A stretch of DNA of 64,000 bases from Heterostelium multicystogenum (lineage: Eukaryota; Evosea; Eumycetozoa; Acytosteliales; Acytosteliaceae): NCBI GenBank assembly GCA_003667245.1, contig RCNN01000013.1, forward strand, positions 1 to 64,000, read 5' to 3'. Made by a program: the position numbers and the translations under genes. The notes under the pieces are model-generated. The model was not told the origin of the DNA, searched no databases, and saw only the letters and a list, made by a program, of their open reading frames with translations. Positions within the stretch are counted from its first letter, which is position 1. The number at the start of each line of letters is the position of its first letter. Positions 50,706 to 60,235 of this stretch are shown here, in pieces.

Positions 50706-51370
50706 TGAGAACGTTCGACAAACCTGCCATTGATGTCCCCTCCCAGATAGAACTGCTCAAACAACGTGGCTTGCTCATTCAAGATGAAGCTCGTGCGCAG
50801 TGTTTCTTGCAGTCCGTCAGTTTTTTCCGATTGAGCCCCTACATGCGCCCTTTTCAGCAATCGGGGGATGTCGATCATCGATTTCGCGATGGCACAGGTT
50901 TTCGTCAGTTAACTCGACTCTACGACTTTGACCGCAGGCTTCGATTGTTGAGCATGGATGCCATTGAACGCGTGGAAATAGCGACCCGCTCGATGATCAG
51001 TAACCATATGGGGCCCAACTATGGCAGCCATTGGTATACCGATATCGGCATTTTTCAACAGGCATTTGACCACCAACGCCTACTTGCAACATTGCAGTCC
51101 AAGCAATGTGCCGCTATCCGAGACTATGAGCGCGAATGCCTGCGAATAGATCGGTTGCAAGCCGAAAGCGGTCGCAAAGCCCATCTCAAACGCCAGAGAG
51201 CAAAAGAGAGTTACGCCCGACACTACCCCACCACCTACGACCAACCACCACTCATGCCCGGCTGGGCAATGCTGGAAGAACTCACACTCGGCGAATCTGT
51301 CCCACTCAAAGCGATGGGTTTTCCTCAAGACTGGTACCAGGACCCTTTCTGGCATCCTGTACGCGCTTAA
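50706..51370 (+). CDS. Abi-family (AbiD/AbiF, Abi_2) abortive infection protein, internally deleted
   Basis: 221 residues from ATG 50706. The N-terminal two thirds are typical of Abi_2: KPAIDVPSQIELLKQRGLLI, FFRLSPYMRPFQ, FRQLTRLYDFDRRLRLLSMDAIERVEIATRSMISNHM and PGWAMLEELTLGE. Family members then continue for roughly 80-100 residues with a HEPN-type Arg-Asn-x3-His region before a final MGFPxxW tail. Here LTLGE joins directly to VPLKAMGFPQDWYQDPFW, so that middle block, including the probable RNase motif, is missing. The reading frame is preserved. The protein is probably inactive in phage defence. Confidence 0.85.
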
Positions 51371-51442
51371 TCGCGGCATAGCTTCCGGTCGCCTCCTCCA
51401 GTCTTTATAGTTGCCCCATTCCTGCTTTCTTCGAGATTCCCC

Positions 51443-52315
51443 ATGAGTGAGCCCACGCCGTACATCTTCGATGCCACCACCGCCACCTTCGATCAGGCGG
51501 TGATCCAGAACTCCTTCGAAAAGCCCGTGCTGGTGGATTTCTGGGCCGAGTGGTGCGCGCCGTGCAAGGCGTTGATGCCGATGCTCGCGCAGATTGCCGA
51601 GAGTTATCAGGGTGAGTTGCTGCTGGCCAAGGTCGATTGCGATGCCGAGCCGGACGTGGTCTCGCGCTTTGGCATTCGCAGCCTGCCGACCGTGGTGCTG
51701 TTCAAGGATGGCCAGCCAGTGGATGGGTTTGCCGGTGCGCAGCCTGAATCCGCCGTGCGCGCGATGCTGGAGCCCCATGTGCAGATGCCACCACCGGCGG
51801 CTGCCGATCCACTGGAGCAGGCCCAGGCGCTGTTTGCCGAAGGCCGTATCACCGACGCCGAGGCCGTGCTGGTCACCCTGCTTGGCGAAGACAACACCAA
51901 CGCCGCCGCGCTGATCCTGTACGCACGCTGCCTGGCCGAGCGCGGTGAACTGGGCGAAGCGCAAACCGTGCTCGACGCCGTCAAGAGCGATGATCACAAG
52001 GCCGCACTGGCCGGCGCCAAGGCGCAGATCACTTTCCTGCGCCAGGCCGCCGACCTGCCGGACGCCGCAGACCTGAAAGCCCGCCTGGCGCAAAACCCGC
52101 AGGATGACGAGGCGGTGTACCAACTGGCCGTGCAACAACTGGCGCGCCAGCAATACGACGCCGCGCTGGATGGCTTGCTCAAGCTGTTCATCCGCAACCG
52201 CAGCTACAGCGAAGGCCTGCCCCACAAGACGCTGTTGCAGGTGTTCGAACTGCTCGGCAACGATCATCCGCTGGTCACCGTGTACCGCCGCAAGCTGTTC
52301 GCCGCGCTGTATTAA
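51443..52315 (+). CDS. ybbN: Thioredoxin-TPR co-chaperone YbbN/CnoX
   Basis: Intact, 290 residues. N-terminal thioredoxin fold with VDFWAEWCAPCKALMPML (WCAPC; unlike E. coli YbbN it keeps both cysteines) and RFGIRSLPTVVLFKDG with the cis-Pro. C-terminal part has helical TPR-like repeats (LEQAQALFAEGRITDAEAVL, AVYQLAVQQLARQQYDAAL). It protects or hands over folding clients, probably with GroEL/DnaK, as characterised in E. coli. Confidence 0.93.
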   Translation: MSEPTPYIFDATTATFDQAVIQNSFEKPVLVDFWAEWCAPCKALMPMLAQIAESYQGELLLAKVDCDAEPDVVSRFGIRSLPTVVLFKDGQPVDGFAGAQPESAVRAMLEPHVQMPPPAAADPLEQAQALFAEGRITDAEAVLVTLLGEDNTNAAALILYARCLAERGELGEAQTVLDAVKSDDHKAALAGAKAQITFLRQAADLPDAADLKARLAQNPQDDEAVYQLAVQQLARQQYDAALDGLLKLFIRNRSYSEGLPHKTLLQVFELLGNDHPLVTVYRRKLFAALY

Positions 52316-52318
52316 GCC

Positions 52319-52666
52319 TTACTCGATCCAACTGTACAGCGGCGTATCCCCGCCGCTGGCCACCTTGACCTTGGCGCTATGGCGCAGGCGCACCAGCAGG
52401 CGCTTGCCCGCCGAGGCGCTGCCGGCCAGGCCTTCCAGCTGATCAAGCAATTCCAGGCCGTTGAGTTGCCCGGCCTTGCGCAGCAAATCCTGGGCGGCCT
52501 GCCACAGGCTCTCGTCCAGGTTACCCGCGGCCGGCGCCACCACGGGCTCGGCACTCGGCGGTTTGCTGGCCTGCAACTGCGCGCCCAGCCGGGCCCAGTC
52601 GCCGTCATCCAGCTCCAGGGTCAAGTCCACCGGCAGGTCACCGACGGTTCCACGAATTCTCAACAT
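52319..52666 (-). CDS. Hypothetical protein (115 aa), pseudomonad-type
   Basis: Begins MLRIRGTVGDLPVDLTLELDDGDWARLGAQL and ends DTPLYSWIE. Soluble, with a Pro/Ala linker in the middle (SAEPVVAPAAG) and a C-terminal LRHSAKVKVASG strand. No family known to me. It is convergent with ybbN, with stops three bases apart. Confidence 0.7.
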   Translation of the reverse strand: MLRIRGTVGDLPVDLTLELDDGDWARLGAQLQASKPPSAEPVVAPAAGNLDESLWQAAQDLLRKAGQLNGLELLDQLEGLAGSASAGKRLLVRLRHSAKVKVASGGDTPLYSWIE

Positions 52667-52749
52667 CGCACTTACTCCCGCACTTTTCTGACGAGCATGC
52701 TCCCACGCGTCTTGCGCTACGCCAAGCAGGCGGTCAAACTCCTCGCAAA

Positions 52750-52772
52750 ATTGTTTATAAGATCACATAACA
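52750..52772. promoter_or_regulatory. Candidate Zur-type operator upstream of the zinc-related operon
   Basis: TTGTTTATAAGATCACATAACAA is a 23-base imperfect dyad (TTGTT..GATC..AACAA) in the AT-rich promoter region, 32 bases before the ZrgA-like ATG. Its TGTTATA/TATAACA-like character recalls pseudomonad Zur boxes, but the match is partial. Confidence 0.45.
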
Positions 52773-52803
52773 AAAACTTTCATCTTTGTCCGGGAGCTCC
52801 ACC

Positions 52804-53415
52804 ATGCGCCGTTTGCTGCTCGCTTTGCCGTTTGCCCTGTTGCCACTGGCCATCGCCCAGGCTGCCGACGAGCACGACCATGATCACGAGCACGGCAGCC
52901 TCGGTGCCCATGAACACGGCGTGGGTCGCCTCAACGCGGTGCTCGACGGCCAGGCCCTGGAGCTGGAACTGGACAGCCCGGCGATGAACCTGGTGGGCTT
53001 CGAACACCTCGCTACAACGTCCGCCGACAAAGCCAAGGTCGCCGCTGCCCGCAAACAACTTGAACAACCTTTGGTGCTGTTCAGCCTGCCCAAGGCCGCC
53101 GGTTGCGTGATCAGCACCCAGGAACTGAACAGCCCGCTGTTCGGCGACAAGCCTGAAGCCGACCACGATGAAGACGATGACGACCACGCCACCGATGGCA
53201 AAGGCGCCGCCGCCCACGAACATCACCACGACCACAGCGAAATCCACGCTCACTACCAGTTCACCTGCGCCACGCCGACCGCCCTGAGCAACCTCGACCT
53301 GACCCAGGTGTTCAAGACCTTCCCTGCCACCCAGAAAATTCAGGTACAACTCATTGGCCCGAGCGGCCAGCAGGGTGTGGAAGCGACGGCCACAGCAGCC
53401 ACCCTGAAATTCTGA
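52804..53415 (+). CDS. zrgA: ZrgA-like periplasmic zinc-binding protein (DUF2796)
   Basis: Intact, 203 residues. Signal peptide MRRLLLALPFALLPLAIAQAA followed by a His-rich stretch (DEHDHDHEHGSLGAHEHGVG). DUF2796 core: LNAVLDGQALELELDSPAMNLVGFEH. A second His/Asp-rich loop (EHHHDHSEIHAH) precedes HYQFTCATPTALSNLDLTQVFKTFP. Related proteins bind zinc in the periplasm under Zur control. It heads a row with ABC ATPase, permease and DUF3299 genes. Confidence 0.88.
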   Translation: MRRLLLALPFALLPLAIAQAADEHDHDHEHGSLGAHEHGVGRLNAVLDGQALELELDSPAMNLVGFEHLATTSADKAKVAAARKQLEQPLVLFSLPKAAGCVISTQELNSPLFGDKPEADHDEDDDDHATDGKGAAAHEHHHDHSEIHAHYQFTCATPTALSNLDLTQVFKTFPATQKIQVQLIGPSGQQGVEATATAATLKF

Positions 53416-53428
53416 TGTAAACACCACA

Positions 53429-53517
53429 CTGTAGGAGCTGGCTTGCCTGCGATGCAGACGCCGCGGTGCTCCAGAAACACCGCGGTGATGCCATCGCAGG
53501 CAAGCCAGCTCCTACAG
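53429..53517. repeat. REP doublet (variant arms) inside the zinc operon
   Basis: Arms CTGTAGGAGCTGGCTTGCC and GGCAAGCCAGCTCCTACAG are exact complements, with an inner CACCGCGGTG-type dyad. It separates the ZrgA-like gene from the ABC ATPase and could fine-tune expression within the operon. Confidence 0.92.
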
Positions 53518-53563
53518 TTGATCGGTGTCATCATCCAAATCGAGCCAGACCACTGACCTCCCT

Positions 53564-54276
53564 ATGACCCAAGCACTTATCGAACTGTCTGACCTGGGCT
53601 TCAATTGGCCCGGTCACCCACAGTTGCTGGACATCCCGACGTTCCGCCTGGAGCCGGGGGAAACCCTGTTCCTCAAGGGCCCCAGCGGCAGTGGCAAGAC
53701 CACCCTGCTCGGCCTGTTGGGCGGTGTGCAAAAGCCCAGCCGGGGCAGCATCCGCCTACTGGGCCAGGAACTGACGGAACTCTCGGCCGGCGCCCGCGAC
53801 CGTTTCCGGGTCGACCACACCGGCTACATCTTCCAGCAGTTCAACCTGCTGCCGTTTCTCTCGGTGCGCGAGAACGTCGAATTGCCCTGCCACTTTTCAA
53901 CGTTACGGGCACAGCGGGCAATCCAGCGTCACGGCAGCGTCGACCAGGCTGCCGCGACCTTGCTCGCCCACCTGGGCCTGAAGGACAAGAGCCTGCTGGA
54001 GCGCCGCGCCGACTCCCTGTCCATCGGCCAGCAACAACGGGTGGCCGCTGCCCGTGCGCTGATCGGCCAGCCGGAGCTGGTGATCGCCGACGAGCCGACC
54101 TCGGCCCTGGACTACGACGCCCGGGAAGCCTTCATTCAGTTGCTGTTCGCCGAATGCCGCGAAGCAGGCGCCAGCCCTGTTGTTCGTCAGCCATGACCAG
54201 AGCCTGGCGCCGCTGTTTCGACCGCAACCTGTCGCTGGCCGAACTCAATCGCGCCGCCACGCCCGCAGAGGTTTGA
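53564..54276 (+). CDS. ABC transporter ATP-binding protein, LolD/MacB type (one frameshift)
   Basis: About 237 residues from ATG 53564. Walker A GPSGSGKTTLLGLLGG, Q-loop FQQFNLLPFLSVRENVELP, signature SIGQQQRVAAARALIGQP and Walker B LVIADEPTSALD. An extra base near 54173 shifts the frame just before the switch His (FVSHD). It starts 48 bases after the REP element and is followed at once by the permease, with which it forms a MacB-like exporter. Confidence 0.92.
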
Positions 54277-54277
54277 G

Positions 54278-55545
54278 ATGTATTTGTTTCGACTAGCCAT
54301 GGCCAGCCTGGCTAACCGCCGCTTTACCGCGATCCTCACCGCCTTCGCCATCGCCCTGTCGGTGTGCCTGTTGCTGGCGGTGGAACGGGTACGCACCGAA
54401 GCCCGCGCCAGCTTCGCCAGCACCATCAGCGGCACCGACCTGATCGTCGGCGCGCGTTCCGGCTCGGTGAATTTGCTGCTGTATTCAGTGTTCCGCATCG
54501 GGCAACGCCACCAACAACATTCGCTGGGACAGCTACGAGCACTTCGCGGCCAACCCGCAGGTGAAATGGGCGATCCCGATTTCCCTCGGCGACTCCCACC
54601 GTGGCTACCCGCGTGATGGGCACCAACGAATCCTATTTCGAACACTACCAATACGGCCGCCGGCAGAACCTGGAACTGGCCAGCGGCCGCGCCTTCGCAA
54701 CCGATCCATTCGAAGTGGTGCTCGGCGCCGAAGTGGCCGACGCGCTGCATTACAAGCTCGGCGACAAGCTGGTGCTGGCCCACGGCGTGGCGGTGGTCAG
54801 CCTGGTCAAGCACGATGACAAGCCCTTCACCGTGGTCGGCATTCTCAAGCGCACCGGCACTCCGGTGGACCGCACACTGCATATCAGCCTCGGCGGCATG
54901 GAAGCGATTCACAATCGACTGGCACAACGGCGTACCGGCCCAGGGCAAAGGCCGGATCAGCGCCGACCAGGCTCGCAACATGGACCTGACGCCCCAAGCC
55001 ATCACCGCGTTCATGCTCGGTTTGAACAACAAGATTTCCACCTTCGCCCTGCAACGGGAGATCAACGAGTTCCGTGGCGAGCCGATGCTGCGATCCTGCC
55101 GGGCGTGGCGCTGCAAGAGCTGTGGAGCATGATGGGCACCGCTGAAAAAGCGCTGTTCGTGATCTCGCTGTTCGTGGTACTGACCGGCTTGATCGGCATG
55201 CTCACCGCGATCCTCACCAGCCTCAACGAGCGCCGCCGGGAAATGGCAATCCTGCGTTCAGTGGGCGCGCGGCCCTGGCATATTGCGACCTTGCTGATCT
55301 TCGAAGCCTTCGCCCTGGCATTGTCGGGCGTGATCGCCGGCGTCGGGCTGCTGTATGTGTGCATCGCCGCGTCGCGCGGGTATTTGCAGGCCAACTACGG
55401 CCTGGACCTGCCGCTGTCGTTGCCGAGCGAATATGAATGGACCCTGCTCGGCGGTATTCTCGTCGCAGCCCTGCTGATGGGCAGCGTGCCGGCCTGGCGC
55501 GCCTACCGGCAATCGTTGGCCGACGGCCTGTCGATACGTTTATGA
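54278..55545 (+). CDS. FtsX-like ABC transporter permease (frameshifted)
   Basis: About 420 residues. N-terminal membrane segment (LANRRFTAILTAFAIALSVCLLLAVERVRTEARASFASTISGTDLIVGAR), a large periplasmic domain (VMGTNESYFEHYQYG, VVLGAEVADALHYKLGDKLVLAHG), and three C-terminal segments with the FtsX coupling helix LNERRREMAILRSVGARPWHI. Indels near 54505, 54598, 54918 and 55093 break the frame. It begins two bases after the ATPase stop. Substrate unknown. Confidence 0.9.
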
Positions 55546-56078
55546 GGAAGCTGTTGATGCGTCGCGTCGTACTCGCACTGTTACTGCTGGTGGCCCTGCC
55601 CGTGTGGGCTGAAGACCAGCCCAAGGACCTGTCGTGGCAGGAGATGATCCCGCCGGACGCGCCGCCGGAAATCCCCAACATGAAACCGCTGCACGACTTG
55701 TCGGGCATGGCCGATGCGTTGTCGGTGGAGGCAGCGCCGGCCGCCAAGCAGGACCTGCCCAACGCGCCGGTCGTACAAAGCCTGGACGGCAAGCACATCC
55801 GCCTGCCGGGTTATATCGTGCCGCTGGAAGTCAGCGAGGAAGGCCGCACCACGGAGTTCCTGCTGGTGCCGTATTTCGGCGCCTGCATTCACGTGCCGCC
55901 ACCGCCGTCGAACCAGATCGTGCATGTCAAAAGCGAAGTCGGCGTGAAGCTCGACGAGTTGTATCAGCCGTACTGGATCGAAGGCCAGATGCAGGTCAAA
56001 CCGTCCAGCAGTGAACTGGCCGACGCCGGCTACCAGATGGATGCCGACAAGATCTATGTGTACGAGTTGCAGGAATAA
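55542..56078 (+). CDS. DUF3299 periplasmic protein
   Basis: Intact, 178 residues. ATG 55542 overlaps the permease stop (ATGA). Signal peptide MRKLLMRRVVLALLLLVALPVWA; the mature core has DLSWQEMIPPDAPPE, HIRLPGYIVPLE and LVPYFGACIHVPPPPSNQIVHV, the DUF3299 signature with a conserved Cys-Ile-His. The family clusters with metal-linked ABC systems, consistent with the ZrgA gene here. Function unknown. Confidence 0.9.
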   Translation: MRKLLMRRVVLALLLLVALPVWAEDQPKDLSWQEMIPPDAPPEIPNMKPLHDLSGMADALSVEAAPAAKQDLPNAPVVQSLDGKHIRLPGYIVPLEVSEEGRTTEFLLVPYFGACIHVPPPPSNQIVHVKSEVGVKLDELYQPYWIEGQMQVKPSSSELADAGYQMDADKIYVYELQE

Positions 56079-56096
56079 CCCGTGATTGCGCTTTCA

Positions 56097-56110
56097 TTGA
56101 GCTGAGTCAA
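56097..56110. promoter_or_regulatory. Candidate ANR (FNR-type) box upstream of oprG
   Basis: TTGAGCTGAGTCAA fits the FNR/ANR pattern TTGA-N6-TCAA exactly, 64 bases before the oprG ATG. In P. aeruginosa oprG expression rises strongly under low oxygen through ANR, so a functional site is expected. Confidence 0.65.
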
Positions 56111-56174
56111 AAGCTCGAACGTACGATCTTTACCATTGGACCACAAGCAATTAATAACGTCCTTTGGAGCTCCC

Positions 56175-56875
56175 ATGAACAAGTCCCTGCTCGGCGCGTC
56201 GCTTGTCGCGCTCGCCCTCGTCGCCCCTGTTGCCCACGCTCACGAAGCGGGTGACATCCTGATTCGCGCCGGTGCCATCACCGTCAACCCGAAAGCGGAC
56301 AGCAGCAGTGTCAAGGTTGACCAGGGCCCGCTGGCCGGGACCAACCTGGGCGGCAAGGCGACCATGAGCAGCGACACTCAACTGGGTTTGAACTTCGCCT
56401 ACATGTTCACCAGCCACTGGGGTATCGAACTGCTGGCGGCCACGCCGTTCGAACATGATGTTGAAGATCAAGAACACCGCCCTGGGCGCTGCCAACGGCA
56501 AGCTCGGTACGCTGAAACACCTGCCACCGACCCTGAGCGTCGTGTACTACCCGCTGGACAGCAAGTCGGTATTCCAACCGTACATCGGCGCCGGTATCAA
56601 CTACACCTGGATCTACGACGAGCACGTCGGCAGCCGCGCCGAGCAGGCCGGCTTCAGCAACTTCAAGGCGGAAAACTCCTGGGGTTGGGCCGCGCAGATC
56701 GGTGCGGACTACATGATCAACGACAAGTGGATGATCAACGCCCAGGCGCGCTACATCGACATCAGCACCAAGGCCACCGTGGACAACAACGCCCTGGGCC
56801 AGGGCACCCGGGGCCAAGGTTAATGTGGATGTTGATCCGATGGTGTACATGGTCGGTATTGGCTACAAGTTCTAG
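56175..56875 (+). CDS. oprG: OmpW-family outer-membrane protein OprG (frameshifted)
   Basis: About 232 residues. Signal peptide MNKSLLGASLVALALVAPVAHAHEAGD, then an 8-strand barrel: ILIRAGAITVNPKADSS, LGLNFAYMFTSHWGIELLAATPFEHDV, LPPTLSVVYYPLDSKSVFQPYIGAGINYTWIY and WMINAQARYIDISTKATV, ending with YMVGIGYKF (C-terminal Phe for BAM). Extra bases near 56470 and 56812 shift the frame. Thought to pass small hydrophobic molecules. A terminator follows. Confidence 0.93.
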
Positions 56876-56884
56876 GTTCTACCC

Positions 56885-56912
56885 AAAGGCCCTGTTGTAC
56901 AGGGCCTTTTTT
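56885..56912 (+). terminator. Intrinsic terminator of oprG
   Basis: AAAGGCCCTG / CAGGGCCTTT stem with a 5-base loop and T6 tail, ten bases after the corrected stop. Confidence 0.93.
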
Positions 56913-56974
56913 GTGAGGCTTCCCCTGGAGGCAAGCGCCAATCAGAAGCCAGGCACACGCCCGTGTGCTGCGAG

Positions 56975-57338
56975 TCAGGCTTCAGCCAGGAGCTGGCGAA
57001 CTTCAGCAATGACCACGTCAATGTTGAACGGCTTATTCAACACTGCATTGAACAAGTCCGACCGCTCCATACCAATATGGGCCTGGGCTCCGCTGATCAG
57101 GATGATGGGCAAGTGATTGACTGCCGGTAGCGCGCGGACAGCTTCGGCAAACTCCTGGCCATCCATGACCGGCATCATGAAGTCGGTGATTGATCAACGC
57201 TGGCCGCTCGCGCTCCAGGACCTCGAGTGCTTTCTGGCCATTGCTCGCTTTTACGACCATGTACCCCTCATCCTCCAGCGCATAGCCGAGAATGTCAGCG
57301 ATCAAATACTCGTCGTCGACGACCAGGATGGTGGTCAT
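56975..57338 (-). CDS. Single-domain response regulator (one frameshift)
   Basis: CheY-type receiver of about 120 residues from ATG 57338. Acidic pocket VVDDEYLI, phosphoacceptor region ITDFMMPVMDGQEFAE, Ser/Thr switch ILISGAQ, and Lys in VLNKPFN. An extra A near 57188 shifts the frame right at the phosphoacceptor Asp. No output domain. It follows the KaiC-like gene by 16 bases and probably is one operon with it. Confidence 0.9.
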
Positions 57339-57354
57339 GTCAGTTCAACCCGAA

Positions 57355-58815
57355 TCAGAGACTTTTGGACGTTGAGCCCGGCAGCGAAGAATCATTAGGG
57401 ACCGCCAACGCATTTCTTGATGCCTTCTTCAGGTCAACGCCGTTTTCATGGATTACCACTTCAAGAAGCGAAGGATCGTAGAAGCTGTCTCGTACCTTAA
57501 GAATCGAAAGCATTCTTCTTAGTTCAGATTGAATCTCGAAGAAACGCATCAGCATCAGGTTATCGACAATACTGGAGAGGTCCGGGGTTGGAGAGCTGAC
57601 CTCCGAACCAAAAAACGTCACGCATCTCCCATGAGGCAAACACCGTTACGCCACGGGCACGAAGCTCGCTCATCAAGGCGCTGTAGAAATCAGTGATACG
57701 AGCCGGGTTTGTCGACACCCGGGTCATGCCGCTCAAGCTGTCGATGAACAGGCGCTTGATGCCCTTTTCCTCAACCATTTTCAGCAGCCGTGCGCCGAGA
57801 CCATCGATCAGGCCTTCTGTGGTGGGTTTGCCAGGCAATACTCAGCGCACCACTTTCTTCCATACCCTTGATATCAATCCCCAGCGATTGGCCTTTGAGA
57901 CGTAACCGCTTGCGGGCTTTCATAAAAAACCGAAATGCAGGCCCGGCGCGTCCACTGTCGACTCTGCGAGAAAACCTGAGCCCCAGCGTGGTCTTCCCGA
58001 CGCCGGAAGGCCCCATGACGAGGGTAACGGAAGAGCTGTGCAGCCACCGCCGATGATGGCGTCCAGCGAACCGATTGCCGCTGGTGATACGCGTCAGATC
58101 GGCACTGTCAGGTAAAGACGGATGGCTGTAGAGGCTTTCCAGACGCGGATAAACCACCAGGCCATCGTCGGTAATTTCACACTCGTGCAGTCCGGTCAGT
58201 GCACCACTGCCTCGAGTTTTGCGCAGGTGAATACGGCGCACCGAACGGCTGCCGTGAAGCTCTTCACCCATCTCGATCACACCATCAACCATGGTGTGCT
58301 CGGGACTGCCGTCGTCCAACCGGGAAACTGGTGAGAAACAGCACCGTACAACCGGCGAACGCGGCGTGCCCTTGCAGCTCGGAAATGGAATTTTTTGGTG
58401 TCGATGGCGAGTCAGCCTTGGAGCGTGCATTGAGCAAGCCGTCGACCACTAACACGGTGGCCTTTCTGACGACTGATCTCACGCCGAAGCAGCTTGACCA
58501 CTTCATCGAGACCTTCGTTCTCAAGGGTGTCAAACGCACTGACGAACTGAATCTCGGCTCCCACCCGGGAAGCATCAAAGAAGTTCAGGGTCGAGAGGAA
58601 CTGAAATAAACGGTCGTGGATTCGGCCAGCAACGTGGCAACCAGTACACGGCCCCCATGCGCGCGCATGGTTAAACCCCAGCTGATTGGCGAGGATCGTT
58701 TTACCGGATCCCGGGCGCCCCTGGATGATGTAGGAGGCACCTGCGACTAGCCCACCCTTGAGCAGAGCATCCAAGCCCTTCTATTCCGCTTTGAAGGCGA
58801 TTTAGCTTTTCCACA
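57355..58815 (-). CDS. Two-domain KaiC-like RecA-type ATPase (frameshifted)
   Basis: About 480 residues from GTG 58815 (VEKLNRLQSGIEGLDALL). Domain 1: Walker A IIQGRPGSGKTILANQLG, then VEFD/VSAFDTLENEGLDEVV and the Walker B-type TVLVVDGLL. Domain 2: Walker A LVMGPSGVGKTTLGLRF, then KGIKRLFIDSLSGMTRV. The C-terminus lacks the long cyanobacterial KaiC phosphorylation tail as far as I can read. About seven indels break it. Non-cyanobacterial KaiC-like proteins often pair with histidine kinases and receivers in stress or redox signalling; here a kinase remnant lies upstream and a receiver downstream. Confidence 0.85.
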
Positions 58816-58896
58816 ATGCAACCCTTGATGTGAACAACAGGCTCTTGAGCCGAAGGTTTACGATGCTAACTCCATTTGTTCAAACGGGCTATCCAC

Positions 58897-59106
58897 TCAG
58901 CCGTTCAAGCGCGGGCCATATACCTGGCTGAGTCCCAACCCAGTTCCCTGGCCATTGTCTGTGATAGAGACGGCAATGTAACTTCCGTTCATAAGGGGAT
59001 AACCATTGAACGCCGGGATAAGGTCCATCGACTCAACACAGATGACCGCCCGCACCAAAGGTTTCAAATTTTTCGCAGGCCCGCTGCGCATCCGGCTGGC
59101 CAACAC
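58897..59106 (-). pseudogene. Histidine kinase remnant (HATPase C-terminal piece)
   Basis: The frame contains NGSYIAVSITDNG joined directly to GQGTGLGLSQVYG. In intact kinases the DNG (N/G1 box) and the GTGLGLS (G2 box) are separated by about 20-25 residues with an FEPFFTTK-like F box, missing here. No HisKA or sensor domain is present; upstream sequence is the 3' end of another gene. It is likely the vestige of the kinase that once served the KaiC-receiver operon. Confidence 0.7.
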
Positions 59107-59137
59107 CTATCACGTGTAATCGTCCGCGCACTGCCAC

Positions 59138-59168
59138 AAAAAAGGCGCCTGTTTCAGGCGCCTTTTTT
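59138..59168. terminator. Bidirectional intrinsic terminator
   Basis: AAAAAAGGCGCCTG / CAGGCGCCTTTTTT stem with a 3-base loop. It overlaps the stop codon of the epimerase-like gene (59167-59169), giving that minus-strand transcript its end before the kinase remnant. Confidence 0.93.
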
Positions 59169-60061
59169 ATGTTTGACCGTGTCGATAGAACCGGTCGAGC
59201 AACGCCGGCAGCCCGGCCCGCCATGCCCGTGGCTTGATGCCGAAGGTGTGGAGGATTTTCTTGCAGGCCAGCACCGCGTGTTGCGGGCTCGTCGGCTGCA
59301 TCCGGACGGGCGGCGTGGGCCTGGGCGGTCGGTGCTTCCACAGCCAGCGGGTGGAAGTTGCGCGCTTCGGTCAGGATCGCCTGCCCCAGCGCCAGCGGGG
59401 TGGTCGCTTCGTGGCCGGCGTAGTGGTAGGTGCCCCACAGCGGCGCGGCGCAATCGAGTTGCTTGAGCACCGAAATGATCACCCGCGCGGCATCGTCCAC
59501 CGGCGTCGGGTTGCCCCGGCGGTCGTCGGCCATCAGCAGCTCATCAGGTTTTTCGGCACGGGCCAGGAAGCGCCCGAGGGTGCCGTCGACGCTGTCATCC
59601 AGCAGCCAGCCGAAACGCAACAGCACGTGCTGCGGGCAGGTTGGCGCGTACGCTCTGCTCGATGCGCCACAACGCCTGGCCTCGCAGACCCAAGGGCACG
59701 GGTTCGTCTTTCTCGCTGTAGGCGGTGGCGCGGGAGCCGTCGAACACCCGGTAGCTGGACGGTTGCAGCAGGGTGATGCTGTGGTGCTGGCACAGTTCGG
59801 CCAGGCGCTCAATCGCATATTCCTGGGCGGCCAGCCGTGTCTCGCTGACCGTCTCCGCCTGAAACCAGTCGAAGTAATAGGCGAGATTGATCAAGGCATC
59901 GGGACGGGTGTCGTCGAGCAGTTGCGTGAGGCTCGCGGCATCCCAGCCGTCTTGGGGCGGGGCGCGGGGCGAGGAAACCGATGTCTTCCTCCGCACCGAG
60001 GCGAATCAGCGCCTGCCCGAGGGCATTCCCGCCGCCCAGTAACATAAGGCGCAATTCGCAT
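59167..60061 (-). CDS. RmlD-like NAD(P)-dependent sugar-nucleotide epimerase/reductase (frameshifted)
   Basis: About 295 residues from ATG 60061. Rossmann start RLMLLGGGNALGQALIRLG, then DALINLAYYFDWFQAETVSE, LLQPSSYRVFDGSRATAYSEKDEPVPL (like the Ser/Thr-Tyr-x3 site of RmlD), LLRFGWLLDDSVDGTLGRFL and TPVDDAARVI. Indels near 60054, 59965, 59637 and 59283 break it. Corrected C-terminus is KPRAWRAGLPALLDRFYRH. Corresponds to PA4068. Substrate unknown. Confidence 0.85.
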
Positions 60062-60235
60062 AGATTGAGCAGGCCCGGTCTGTTTGGAACGATGGTTATT
60101 ATCGACAGGCTTGTGAGCCATGCCGTTGGCATTTGCCAGAATCGTTGCATTTTGCGGGTTTGTAGCGCAACCGTCACTTATAAAAGTGCGCCGCCGATTG
60201 CGGCCGGGGGGGCTTTAGGCAGAGAGAGCCTTTTT

